DNA from: JAVWPP01 sp036635835
Lineage (GTDB): Bacteria > Bacillota > Clostridia > TANB77 > CAG-465
DNA: 9,527 nt
Direction of reading: 5' to 3'
Assembly (NCBI GenBank): GCA_036635835.1
Contig: JAVWPP010000039.1
Coordinates: 1-9,527, forward strand
The notes beneath the pieces were generated by a model, which did not search any database, had not been told where the DNA came from, and saw nothing but the letters and a program-made list of their open reading frames with translations. Below, piece by piece: positions 1 to 5,078 of this stretch. Numbering within the stretch: position 1 is the stretch's first letter; each line of letters begins with the position of its first letter. The position numbers and the translations under genes are program-made.

Positions 1-80
1 TTCTACATATATATATCCGTATCTAGGAAGATTATCTTTCTACGTTTTTTAAAATATTTTGTAACAAAATACAAAAGTAA

Positions 81-109
81 TTGCAAAAAAAAAAAATATA
101 TAATACAAT
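81..109 (+). promoter_or_regulatory. pgk promoter
   Basis: A -35 box TTGCAA (81-86) and a -10 box TACAAT (104-109) are separated by exactly 17 bp, the optimum for the vegetative sigma factor. The spacer is almost pure A/T. Transcription would start near 116, giving a leader of about 35 nt before pgk. A perfect TATAAT at 99-104 overlaps the region but has no -35 partner at a usable distance. Bases 1-80 are AT-rich and show no gene or clear site. Confidence 0.7.
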
Positions 110-150
110 AATAGAAAGCCAAAAGATAGGCAAGAAGAGGAGAGATAAAT

Positions 151-1329
151 ATGGCAAAACAAACAGTAGAAGATATTTCCGTAGAAGGGAAAAAAGTATT
201 AGTAAGATGTGACTTTAACGTTCCACTTTCTAAAACAGATTCTGAGCAAATAACAGACGACAGAAGGATTGTAGCTGCGTTACCAACTATAAACTACCTA
301 AGGGAGCATGGCGCAAAAGTTATACTTTGCTCGCACATAGGAAAAACAAAAGATAAGAAAACATTGCTACCAGTAGCAAAAAGATTAGAAGAACTTTTAG
401 GCGTAGAAGTACATTTTGCGCATGATGTTATAGGAAAAGAAGTAGAGGAAGAGGTAGCAGAGCTTAAAAACTCAGACGTAATGCTACTAGAAAACACAAG
501 AATGTACGAGGAAGAAGAAGCCTGCGACGAAGCATTTTCTAAAAAACTTGCTAGCATAGCAGACATATTCGTAAACGATGCATTTGGAACAGCGCATAGA
601 GCGCATGCATCTACAGAAGGCGTAACTCACTTCCTACCATCTGTAGCAGGTTTCCTAATTGGTAAAGAGCTTAAAGCCCTAGGAGACTGCATAAACGCGC
701 CAGTTAGACCACTTGTAGTAGTACTTGGAGGAGCTAAAGTTTCATCTAAAATTGGAGTTATAACTAACTTAATGGAAAAAGCAGATACCATCCTTATAGG
801 CGGTGGCATGATGTTTACATTTATAAAAGCTATGGGCTTTAACATAGGAAACTCTTTAGTAGAAGAAGATAAGCTAGATTTAGCTAAAGAAATTCTAGCA
901 AAAGCTAAAGCTAAAAATATAAATTTACAAATACCAATAGATGTTGTTTGCGCAGATGAGTTTGCAGCAGACTCTAAAGCATGCGTAGTAGACATAGACA
1001 AGATTCCAGAAGGCAAGATAGGCATGGACATTGGTCCTAAAACTATAGCTATGTTTGCAGAAGACATAAAGGAAGCTGGAACTACAGTATGGAATGGTCC
1101 TATGGGAGTGTTTGAGTTCCCAAGGTTTAGCGATGGAACTAGAGCTATTGCTAAAGCTATGGCAGATTCTAAAGCCCTTAGCATAATAGGGGGCGGAGAT
1201 AGCGCAGCTGCTGTAGAAGAGTTTGGACTTGCAGATAAGATGACTCATGTTTCTACAGGTGGTGGAGCTTCTTTAGAATTTATGGAAGGCAAAGTTCTTC
1301 CTGGCATAGATGCACTTATGGATAAATAA
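151..1329 (+). CDS. pgk: Phosphoglycerate kinase
   Basis: Cytoplasmic glycolytic enzyme that transfers the acyl phosphate of 1,3-bisphosphoglycerate to ADP, giving ATP and 3-phosphoglycerate. The 392-aa length is normal for bacterial PGK. Visible signatures are VRCDFNVP (residues 18-25), SHIGK (61-65), LLENTRMYEEE (112-122), the segment FVNDAFGTAHRAHAST (140-155), GGAKVSSKIGV (193-203), IGGGM (216-220), WNGPMGVFE (314-322), GGGDSAAA (347-354) and STGGGASLEF (368-377). The basic residues that bind 3-phosphoglycerate in the family are present at R19, R38/R39, R117 and R150; the SHLGRP arginine is Lys65, a common conservative change. The ATG at 151 is preceded by AGAGGAGAG (136-144). It has its own promoter and terminator, so it is transcribed separately from tpiA-gpmI-eno downstream. 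No gapA is visible in the 150 bases upstream. Confidence 0.98.
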   Translation: MAKQTVEDISVEGKKVLVRCDFNVPLSKTDSEQITDDRRIVAALPTINYLREHGAKVILCSHIGKTKDKKTLLPVAKRLEELLGVEVHFAHDVIGKEVEEEVAELKNSDVMLLENTRMYEEEEACDEAFSKKLASIADIFVNDAFGTAHRAHASTEGVTHFLPSVAGFLIGKELKALGDCINAPVRPLVVVLGGAKVSSKIGVITNLMEKADTILIGGGMMFTFIKAMGFNIGNSLVEEDKLDLAKEILAKAKAKNINLQIPIDVVCADEFAADSKACVVDIDKIPEGKIGMDIGPKTIAMFAEDIKEAGTTVWNGPMGVFEFPRFSDGTRAIAKAMADSKALSIIGGGDSAAAVEEFGLADKMTHVSTGGGASLEFMEGKVLPGIDALMDK

Positions 1330-1388
1330 AAACATATAAAAAGAGAATATTTAAGTACGAAAGTATGTATAATAGAATGAAAACATGT

Positions 1389-1414
1389 AAAAACTCGCAA
1401 AAATGCGGGTTTTT
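1389..1414 (+). terminator. Intrinsic terminator of pgk
   Basis: The stem ACTCGC (1393-1398) pairs with GCGGGT (1405-1410) with one G-U pair around a 6-nt A-rich loop. It is extended by flanking A and T tracts and followed by TTTT. It lies about 60 nt after the pgk stop and ends one or two bases before the -35 box of the next gene. Confidence 0.85.
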
Positions 1415-1415
1415 C

Positions 1416-1444
1416 TTGACATATGAGCTTTGCTTTGGTATAAT
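1416..1444 (+). promoter_or_regulatory. Consensus promoter for the 114-aa membrane protein
   Basis: A perfect TTGACA (1416-1421), a 17-bp spacer and a perfect TATAAT (1439-1444), preceded by TGG (1436-1438) as an extended -10. This is an ideal housekeeping promoter and abuts the pgk terminator. The leader to the ATG at 1495 is about 44 nt. It contains a 14-bp AT palindrome (1470-1483) that runs into the ribosome binding site. Confidence 0.9.
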
Positions 1445-1494
1445 AATTATGTAAAGTAAAAAAAGATCACTTTTAATTAAAAGGAGATGTATTT

Positions 1495-1839
1495 ATGGGA
1501 ATATGGTATTTAGATTTTTTAAGACTGTTTGTTATACTTCTTGCATCATTACTAGGTTTTGCGTGTATATATTACATTATACTCCTTCTAAAAGACGCAG
1601 TTAACTATTTAAAAGAAAAGATTCGCTACGGAAAAATTGAAGGTACAATAATAGACAAAGACAAAGAAATAGCAATAGGAATGCCAATGATGTATCCATA
1701 TATGTTTTATGTAATAATACAAAAAGAAAAAGATGGCAAAGTAGTAACAAGAAGATTAGACATTAACGAATTCTTTTTCGATACTTTAGAAATAGGAGAT
1801 ACCATTAAAAAAGAAAATTTTTCAATAGTAAAATTATAA
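1495..1839 (+). CDS. Small single-pass membrane protein, unknown function
   Basis: A 114-aa protein that I do not recognise. Residues about 6-32 form one long hydrophobic segment (LFVILLASLLGFACIYYIILLL). A basic stretch follows (KEKIRYGK, about 40-47), suggesting that the C-terminal part faces the cytoplasm with the N-terminus outside. Residues about 47-114 look like a small beta-rich domain: GTIIDKDKE, MFYVIIQKEKDGKVVTRRLDI, then LEIGDTIKKENF. The alternating strands and 'GDTI' turn resemble the small OB/SH3-like tails of many short membrane proteins; that is only an inference from pattern. The ATG is well supported by AAGGAG (1481-1486). It forms its own unit, with a consensus promoter before it and a terminator after it. 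The last codons lie in the first unit of the A-tract repeat at 1831-1890. Confidence 0.85.
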   Translation: MGIWYLDFLRLFVILLASLLGFACIYYIILLLKDAVNYLKEKIRYGKIEGTIIDKDKEIAIGMPMMYPYMFYVIIQKEKDGKVVTRRLDINEFFFDTLEIGDTIKKENFSIVKL

Positions 1840-1890
1840 AAAATTAAAAAAAATTAAAAAAAATTAAAAAATATTAAAAAAATTTTAAAA
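1831..1890. repeat. Helically phased 10-bp A-tract repeat
   Basis: Six 10-bp units follow one another without a break. Those at 1841, 1851 and 1861 are identical (AAATTAAAAA). Those at 1831, 1871 and 1881 are diverged copies, and the first contains the stop codon of the upstream gene. Each unit carries a long A tract ending in TT, so the A tracts recur once per helical turn, the arrangement known to give intrinsically curved DNA. The repeat lies just before a terminator and about 50 bp upstream of the next promoter. Confidence 0.8.
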
Positions 1891-1895
1891 AAACA

Positions 1896-1927
1896 AAAAA
1901 AGTTCAGCTAAATATGCTGAACTTTTT
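1896..1927 (+). terminator. Intrinsic terminator, possibly bidirectional
   Basis: A perfect 8-bp stem AGTTCAGC (1901-1908) / GCTGAACT (1916-1923) surrounds a 7-nt loop, with AAAA before and TTTT after that extend the pairing. The symmetrical A and T flanks mean it could work on either strand. It ends transcription of the 114-aa membrane protein gene. Confidence 0.88.
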
Positions 1928-1936
1928 CATTCCTTC

Positions 1937-1965
1937 TTGACTTTGTTGACATAAAATGATATAAT
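1937..1965 (+). promoter_or_regulatory. Promoter for the 201-aa protein
   Basis: TTGACT (1937-1942), a 17-bp spacer and a perfect TATAAT (1960-1965), with an extended -10 TGA (1957-1959). A second, perfect TTGACA (1946-1951) lies 9 bp downstream of the first but only 8 bp from the -10, so it cannot serve as the -35. The leader contains AAAGCTTT (1983-1990) and then an A8T8 run (1991-2006) directly before the ribosome binding site. Confidence 0.88.
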
Positions 1966-2018
1966 TTGCACAGATGAAATGAAAAGCTTTAAAAAAAATT
2001 TTTTTTGGAGGAATTACA

Positions 2019-2624
2019 ATGGAGAAATACTTGAATTTGTTTATTAAATTTAATATGTCATATGCGGAGCTTGCCGTAAAACTTTTTGGTAGGAACAAAA
2101 ACACAAAAGCAGCAACAGATAAAGAATTTATAGGAATATTAAGAAGGGCAACTAAGTTCTATGAACCAATTAATGATATAATCTTCTTTTATAACTACTA
2201 TAAAAAAGAATTAGACTTAGATAAGTTTAATAGTATTTTAAGTAAAGTAAGCGTTAAAGTAGTAAGAGAAGATCGTAAAAGAGTTATAACTAAACAAGTT
2301 AATTCAATAATAATGTTAGGTGATTGCGATTATACTAAATCCGTATTTACAATATACGAGATTATGCATCAGCTAAGTAATGAAGATAAGCAAAAGTTAT
2401 TAGACTATATGAAATACTTTGAAATTACAGATCAAACTCGCCCAATTAGAGATCATCAAGGTTATGCTTATGGCTACAGATGCCTTGTTTCAAGCTCTAA
2501 TCTATCTTTAAATACCCTTATAGATTATCTAGATTTCTACCTAGAGCGCTACCCTATTATGGAAGAATACATGGTAGATATATCTCAAGATGCAAGAATA
2601 GTAATAAGCAATAATAGAAAATAA
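2019..2624 (+). CDS. Hypothetical soluble protein, 201 aa
   Basis: I do not recognise this protein. It has no signal peptide or membrane segment and is rich in Tyr, Phe, Lys and Asp/Glu. The N-terminal part (about 1-75) reads as helical (YLNLFIKFNMSYAELAVKLFG, then ILRRATKFYEPINDIIFFYNYYKKEL). A basic stretch (KVVREDRKRVITKQ, about 79-92) follows, then helices around 107-130 (VFTIYEIMHQLSNEDKQKLLDYMKYF). Residues about 137-157 contain the conspicuous TRPIRDHQGYAYGYRCLVSSS, and the C-terminus is acidic then polar. The ATG at 2019 is supported by GGAGGA (2007-2012). It has its own promoter. The 17 bases after the stop run into the scaffold gap, so its terminator is not visible. The length and helical character would suit a small regulatory or binding protein, but nothing here identifies a function. 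Confidence 0.85.
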   Translation: MEKYLNLFIKFNMSYAELAVKLFGRNKNTKAATDKEFIGILRRATKFYEPINDIIFFYNYYKKELDLDKFNSILSKVSVKVVREDRKRVITKQVNSIIMLGDCDYTKSVFTIYEIMHQLSNEDKQKLLDYMKYFEITDQTRPIRDHQGYAYGYRCLVSSSNLSLNTLIDYLDFYLERYPIMEEYMVDISQDARIVISNNRK

Positions 2625-2641
2625 GACAAAAAGAAAATAAG

Positions 2642-2741
2642 NNNNNNNNNNNNNNNNNNNNNNNNNNNNNNNNNNNNNNNNNNNNNNNNNNNNNNNNNNN
2701 NNNNNNNNNNNNNNNNNNNNNNNNNNNNNNNNNNNNNNNNN
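2642..2741. other. Scaffold gap (100 Ns)
   Basis: Exactly 100 undetermined bases, the size normally used as a placeholder when the true gap length is unknown. Two genes point into it from opposite sides, so it hides the C-terminus of the minus-strand gene and any terminators. The adjacency of the two flanks is an assembly inference, not seen in the sequence. Confidence 0.98.
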
Positions 2742-2910
2742 CGCCGGTTATAAATAACAAAGTAAATATAGCTGTTAAAGCTAAAGGTTTATCTGTAATA
2801 AAAAAAGAAAGTGCAGTAAGAATTACAAGTAATCCGTAGATTCTAAATTTTGTAAAGCCTAAAGAGATTTTAGATTCATTAATTAGTTTTGGTAATAATT
2901 CTTTTTCCAT
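2742..2910 (-). CDS. N-terminal fragment of a membrane protein, cut by the gap
   Basis: The first 56 residues are readable before the Ns; the rest is missing, so this is partial. The ATG (complement of 2908-2910) has a good ribosome binding site, AAGGGG, 8 nt upstream. After a charged, probably cytoplasmic N-terminus (MEKELLPKLINESKISLGFTKFRIY) come two hydrophobic segments, about 26-38 and 43-56, separated by TDKPLA. They form a tight helical hairpin, as in small multi-pass membrane proteins. The family cannot be named from this fragment. The frame happens to stay open on the far side of the gap, but that stretch is antisense to the 201-aa gene and should not be joined. It has its own strong promoter and follows the MazF-like gene on the same strand. 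Confidence 0.75.
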
Positions 2911-2961
2911 TTATATCGCCCCTTAATAATTATTTTAGAGTTATATTTTTTTTCTATAGAC

Positions 2962-2990
2962 ATTATATCATTTTTTTCTAAAAAAGTCAA
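2962..2990 (-). promoter_or_regulatory. Promoter of the gap-truncated membrane protein gene
   Basis: Read on the minus strand: TTGACT (2990-2985), a 17-bp spacer and a perfect TATAAT (2967-2962), preceded by TGA as an extended -10. The -35 box, the spacer length and the TGA-TATAAT core match the promoter of the 201-aa protein gene at 1937-1965. Confidence 0.88.
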
Positions 2991-2995
2991 ATAAG

Positions 2996-3022
2996 AAGAC
3001 TTTGAAAAAAATTCAAAGTCTT
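2996..3022 (-). terminator. Hairpin terminator after the MazF-like gene
   Basis: A perfect 11-bp inverted repeat (2996-3006 with 3012-3022, core AGACTTTGAA) around a 5-nt A/T loop. It begins 4 nt past the stop of the minus-strand MazF-like gene. The tract after it on that strand is only moderately U-rich (CTTATTTGACTTTTTT), so termination may be incomplete. On the plus strand it is followed by TT, so it may also act in that direction. Confidence 0.7.
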
Positions 3023-3025
3023 TTG

Positions 3026-3577
3026 TTATAGTGAAAGTATTTCTTTTAGCATATTATCTACATTTTCTTTATCTTTTGCATTTAAAGTAGATATTCTAGA
3101 TTTAAGCCTTGCTTTATCTAATGTTTGGATATTGTCTAGTATTACATAGTATCCATGTATTGAAGTAAGTTTTAAGTAATGCTTGCTGCTTTGCACGTCG
3201 TTTACTACTGGGAGTGCTAAAACTGTAGGAGAAAATTTATTACCTAAGTTGTTTTGCACTATAAGGCACTTATCTGCGCCAGTGTCTTCTCCTATGAATC
3301 TATATCCATAGCTGCATGACCATATTTCACTGCGGTGCACGGATATATTTTCTGATACGTTTCTCCGTTTATATGCTTTTAGGACTTCTAAAACTTCATA
3401 GTTTTTAGATATATCTTGTATAATACTTTCATATTTTTCTTCTAAAAAAATATATACAATGTCTTCTTTTAACTTGTGCGCTAGTAGCTTGTTTCCGTAT
3501 TTAACTATAATATCTGTAAACTCTTTTCTGCTTTCTACCTTAAGTATTACTTCCATTGAATCTATTTTTTTACCCAT
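3026..3577 (-). CDS. MazF/PemK-like domain protein with an extra N-terminal domain; catalytic pair not conserved
   Basis: A 183-aa protein. Residues about 81-183 follow the MazF/PemK endoribonuclease toxin pattern: HRSEIW at the start, LIVQNNLGNKFSPTVLALPV (105-124), YVILDNIQTLDKARLKSRISTL (144-165) and a closing helix ENVDNMLKEILSL. Aligned by eye to Bacillus MazF, the catalytic Arg of 'GGVRP' falls on Asp102 (TGADK) and the catalytic Thr falls on Val125. RNase activity is therefore doubtful. Residues 1-80 are not part of MazF. They read as beta-alpha-beta-beta-alpha-beta (EVILKV, EFTDIIVKYG, KLLAHKL, DIVYIFLE, YESIIQDIS, VLEVLKAYK), a ferredoxin-like arrangement. No separate MazE-type antitoxin gene lies next to it. 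The ATG is supported by AAAGGAG (3590-3584) and a consensus promoter. It may be a regulatory or RNA-binding derivative of the fold rather than a toxin. Confidence 0.85.
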   Translation of the reverse strand: MGKKIDSMEVILKVESRKEFTDIIVKYGNKLLAHKLKEDIVYIFLEEKYESIIQDISKNYEVLEVLKAYKRRNVSENISVHRSEIWSCSYGYRFIGEDTGADKCLIVQNNLGNKFSPTVLALPVVNDVQSSKHYLKLTSIHGYYVILDNIQTLDKARLKSRISTLNAKDKENVDNMLKEILSL

Positions 3578-3630
3578 ATCCTTCTCCTTTTACTATATTA
3601 ATAGCAAAAACACATTGTTTTTATGTAATC

Positions 3631-3659
3631 AGTATACAACTAAAAAGGCTAAATGTCAA
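3631..3659 (-). promoter_or_regulatory. Promoter of the MazF-like gene
   Basis: On the minus strand: a perfect TTGACA (3659-3654), a 17-bp spacer and TATACT (3636-3631). The leader to the ATG at 3577 is about 47 nt. It is divergent from the tpiA operon promoter, with about 87 bp between the two -35 boxes. Confidence 0.85.
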
Positions 3660-3718
3660 GGGCAAGGCGAAAATGCAGATTAAGATTTACATATATTAAA
3701 AAGAAAATATATAATATA

Positions 3719-3734
3719 TATTATTGCAATAATA
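3719..3734. promoter_or_regulatory. Perfect 16-bp palindrome, candidate operator
   Basis: TATTATTGCAATAATA reads the same on both strands. It lies between the divergent promoters, 11 bp upstream of the proposed -35 box of the tpiA operon. The central GC, the exact symmetry and the position fit a dimeric repressor or activator site. It has no loop, so a DNA site is more likely than an RNA hairpin. No cognate regulator can be named. Confidence 0.5.
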
Positions 3735-3745
3735 ATTTAAGCTAC

Positions 3746-3774
3746 TTTACTAACTAAGTAAAATAAGATATAAT
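3746..3774 (+). promoter_or_regulatory. Promoter of the tpiA-gpmI-eno operon
   Basis: TTTACT (3746-3751), a 17-bp spacer and a perfect TATAAT (3769-3774). Transcription would start near 3781, leaving a leader of only about 16 nt that consists largely of the ribosome binding site. The -35 box is the left arm of a 17-bp near-palindrome (TTTACT, 5-nt centre, AGTAAA; 3746-3762), so a protein bound there would block RNA polymerase. Confidence 0.75.
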
Positions 3775-3796
3775 AGCTGTGAGAGAGAGGCGCAAA

Positions 3797-4282
3797 ATGA
3801 AGCAAACAAGAATTAGTATAGAAAATAAACCTAGATTTATAGCGGTAGTTTGCATATGTATAGCATTATGCATGTTTTTAGTCTTTAATATTTTTAAACC
3901 AGATATTTTTGTTCCAAGTAGCAAAAAGAATGCTAAAAACGTTAAAAAGTATGCTAGAAACATAGAAGAGCAGTATACTAAAGATGGTATGAAAGAAAAG
4001 TTTGAAAAAACGTACAATGCTCTACAAGAAAATACTTCCTTATGGATCTTTAACAACATTACTACAGAAGAAGCATCTTTTGAAAACGGCGTTGCTAAAG
4101 TAAATAAGATGCTAGAAGAAAAAAAGTATGAAGAATTTAAAATGCAAGAAACAGATATAGATTTTTGGGTTGGTAACTTTTCTATGGATAACTCAGGTAA
4201 AATAATATTTAAATTTGCGTCAAAAGAAATAGTACCTGTATGGGTAAATGAATTAAATGCTAAAAACATCTTAGTAAAGTGA
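3797..4282 (+). CDS. Small anchored membrane protein, first gene of the tpiA operon
   Basis: A 161-aa protein of unrecognised family. A basic N-terminus (MKQTRISIENKPR) is followed by one hydrophobic segment at about 14-32 (FIAVVCICIALCMFLVFNIF), then FKPDIFVPSSKK. This is the layout of a signal anchor with an extracytoplasmic C-terminal domain. Residues about 45-85 are strongly charged and helical, possibly coiled coil (NVKKYARNIEEQYTKDGMKEKFEKTYNALQE). The last 50 residues look beta-rich (DIDFWVGNFSMDNSGKIIFKFASKEIVPVWV). I chose the ATG at 3797 over a GTG at 3779 in the same frame. The GTG would lie at or before the predicted transcription start, while the ATG has GAGAGAGAGG just upstream. 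The TGA stop lies against the tpiA ribosome binding site, so the two genes are transcribed together and probably translationally coupled. What a surface-facing protein does at the head of a glycolytic operon is unknown. Confidence 0.85.
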   Translation: MKQTRISIENKPRFIAVVCICIALCMFLVFNIFKPDIFVPSSKKNAKNVKKYARNIEEQYTKDGMKEKFEKTYNALQENTSLWIFNNITTEEASFENGVAKVNKMLEEKKYEEFKMQETDIDFWVGNFSMDNSGKIIFKFASKEIVPVWVNELNAKNILVK

Positions 4283-4292
4283 GGGAAAGATT

Positions 4293-5030
4293 ATGAGAAA
4301 AAAAATTATAGCGGGAAACTGGAAAATGAATAATACACTAGCAGAGTCTGTAGCTTTTATAAATGAAATTAAAGCAGAAATAGACACAGAAGAAGTAGAC
4401 GTTGTTGTTTGTCCTAACGCGTTATCTACAGTAAGCGTAGTTAATCTTTTAGAAGGAACTAATATAGCTACTGGAGTGCAAAACGTAAGCGCAGAAAACA
4501 AAGGGGCATTTACGGGAGAAACTAGCGCAGAAATGGTTGTAGCAGCTGGAGCAAAATATGCAATAGTTGGGCATAGCGAAAGAAGGCAGCAGCATAATGA
4601 GACAAATCAAATGGTAAATTTAAAAGTCTTAAAATGTTTAGAAAAAGGTGTTACGCCAATTATGTGCGTAGGAGAAACTTTAGAGCAAAGGCAGCAAGAT
4701 ATGCACTTTATACACATTAGACTACAAGTAGAAGAAGGACTTAAAAAAGTAGAAAATCCAGCTTCTGTAGTTATAGCTTATGAGCCTATTTGGGCTATTG
4801 GTACAGGCGTCTGCGCAACAGAAAAAGAAGCAGAAGAAATGTGCAAGTATATTAGAAATGTAGTAGCAGGTGTGTTTTCTCAAAGAGATGCAGAAGCTGT
4901 TAGAATTCAGTATGGTGGAAGCGTTACAAAAGATAATGCTAAAACTATATTAAATATGCCAAATATAGACGGAGCATTAGTAGGTGGTGCAAGTTTAAAG
5001 AGAGATTTTATTGACATTGTACACTTTTAG
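4293..5030 (+). CDS. tpiA: Triosephosphate isomerase
   Basis: Cytoplasmic TIM-barrel enzyme interconverting dihydroxyacetone phosphate and glyceraldehyde 3-phosphate. The 245-aa length is typical. The catalytic set is visible: GNWKMN (8-13, with Asn9 and Lys11), IVGHSERR (91-98, electrophile His94), IMCVGETL (123-130) and AYEPIWAIGTG (162-172, base Glu164). The phosphate-binding YGGSV (207-211) and ALVGGASLK (228-236) follow. The mobile loop 6 hinge reads GTGVCAT rather than the commonest GTGKTAT, a variation in a normally tolerant part of the hinge. The segment QRQQDMHFIHIRLQ (132-145) is less typical than its surroundings. The ribosome binding site GAGGGA overlaps the TGA of the preceding membrane protein gene, so translation is probably coupled. 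gpmI follows after 48 nt. Confidence 0.97.
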   Translation: MRKKIIAGNWKMNNTLAESVAFINEIKAEIDTEEVDVVVCPNALSTVSVVNLLEGTNIATGVQNVSAENKGAFTGETSAEMVVAAGAKYAIVGHSERRQQHNETNQMVNLKVLKCLEKGVTPIMCVGETLEQRQQDMHFIHIRLQVEEGLKKVENPASVVIAYEPIWAIGTGVCATEKEAEEMCKYIRNVVAGVFSQRDAEAVRIQYGGSVTKDNAKTILNMPNIDGALVGGASLKRDFIDIVHF

Positions 5031-5042
5031 TAGTAAAATAAT

Positions 5043-5068
5043 CATGCGCAAAAGCCGTAAGGGCGATG
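5043..5068 (+). promoter_or_regulatory. GC-rich hairpin-prone leader of gpmI
   Basis: The 48-nt spacer between tpiA and gpmI contains an unusually GC-rich patch. Two structures compete: CAT(G)CGC (5043-5049) with GCGATG (5063-5068), one bulged base, and an inner GCC (5054-5056) with GGC (5062-5064) around a short loop. Both are short, and neither has a U tract, so it is not a terminator. The outer form ends at the gpmI ribosome binding site GGAGGA (5068-5073). I recognise no riboswitch class. Confidence 0.3.
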
Positions 5069-5078
5069 GAGGATTAAA

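Noticed and set aside
294..1248. Three open frames antisense or out of frame to pgk
   Set aside because: They lie wholly inside a well-conserved enzyme gene, have no ribosome binding site and have biased, non-protein-like composition.
1368..1373. TATAAT after pgk
   Set aside because: There is no -35 partner at a usable distance, and the pgk terminator follows within 20 bases.
1470..1483. 14-bp perfect palindrome CTTTTAATTAAAAG next to a ribosome binding site
   Set aside because: It is almost pure A/T with no loop and partly made by the AAGGAG site itself, so chance is a sufficient explanation.
2557..2741. Continuation of the minus-strand membrane protein frame across the N gap
   Set aside because: The frame is open only because Ns carry no stop codons. 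The far side is antisense to the 201-aa gene.
3026..3577. Complete MazEF toxin-antitoxin pair
   Set aside because: No small antitoxin gene precedes or follows the MazF-like gene, and the catalytic residues are not conserved.
3779..3796. GTG start extending the small membrane protein by six residues
   Set aside because: It lies only 5 bp after the -10 box, at or before the expected transcription start, and it would place the ribosome binding site within the coding region.
5043..5073. Known riboswitch in the gpmI leader
   Set aside because: It is too short, and none of the conserved cores I know is present. It is reported only as a possible hairpin.
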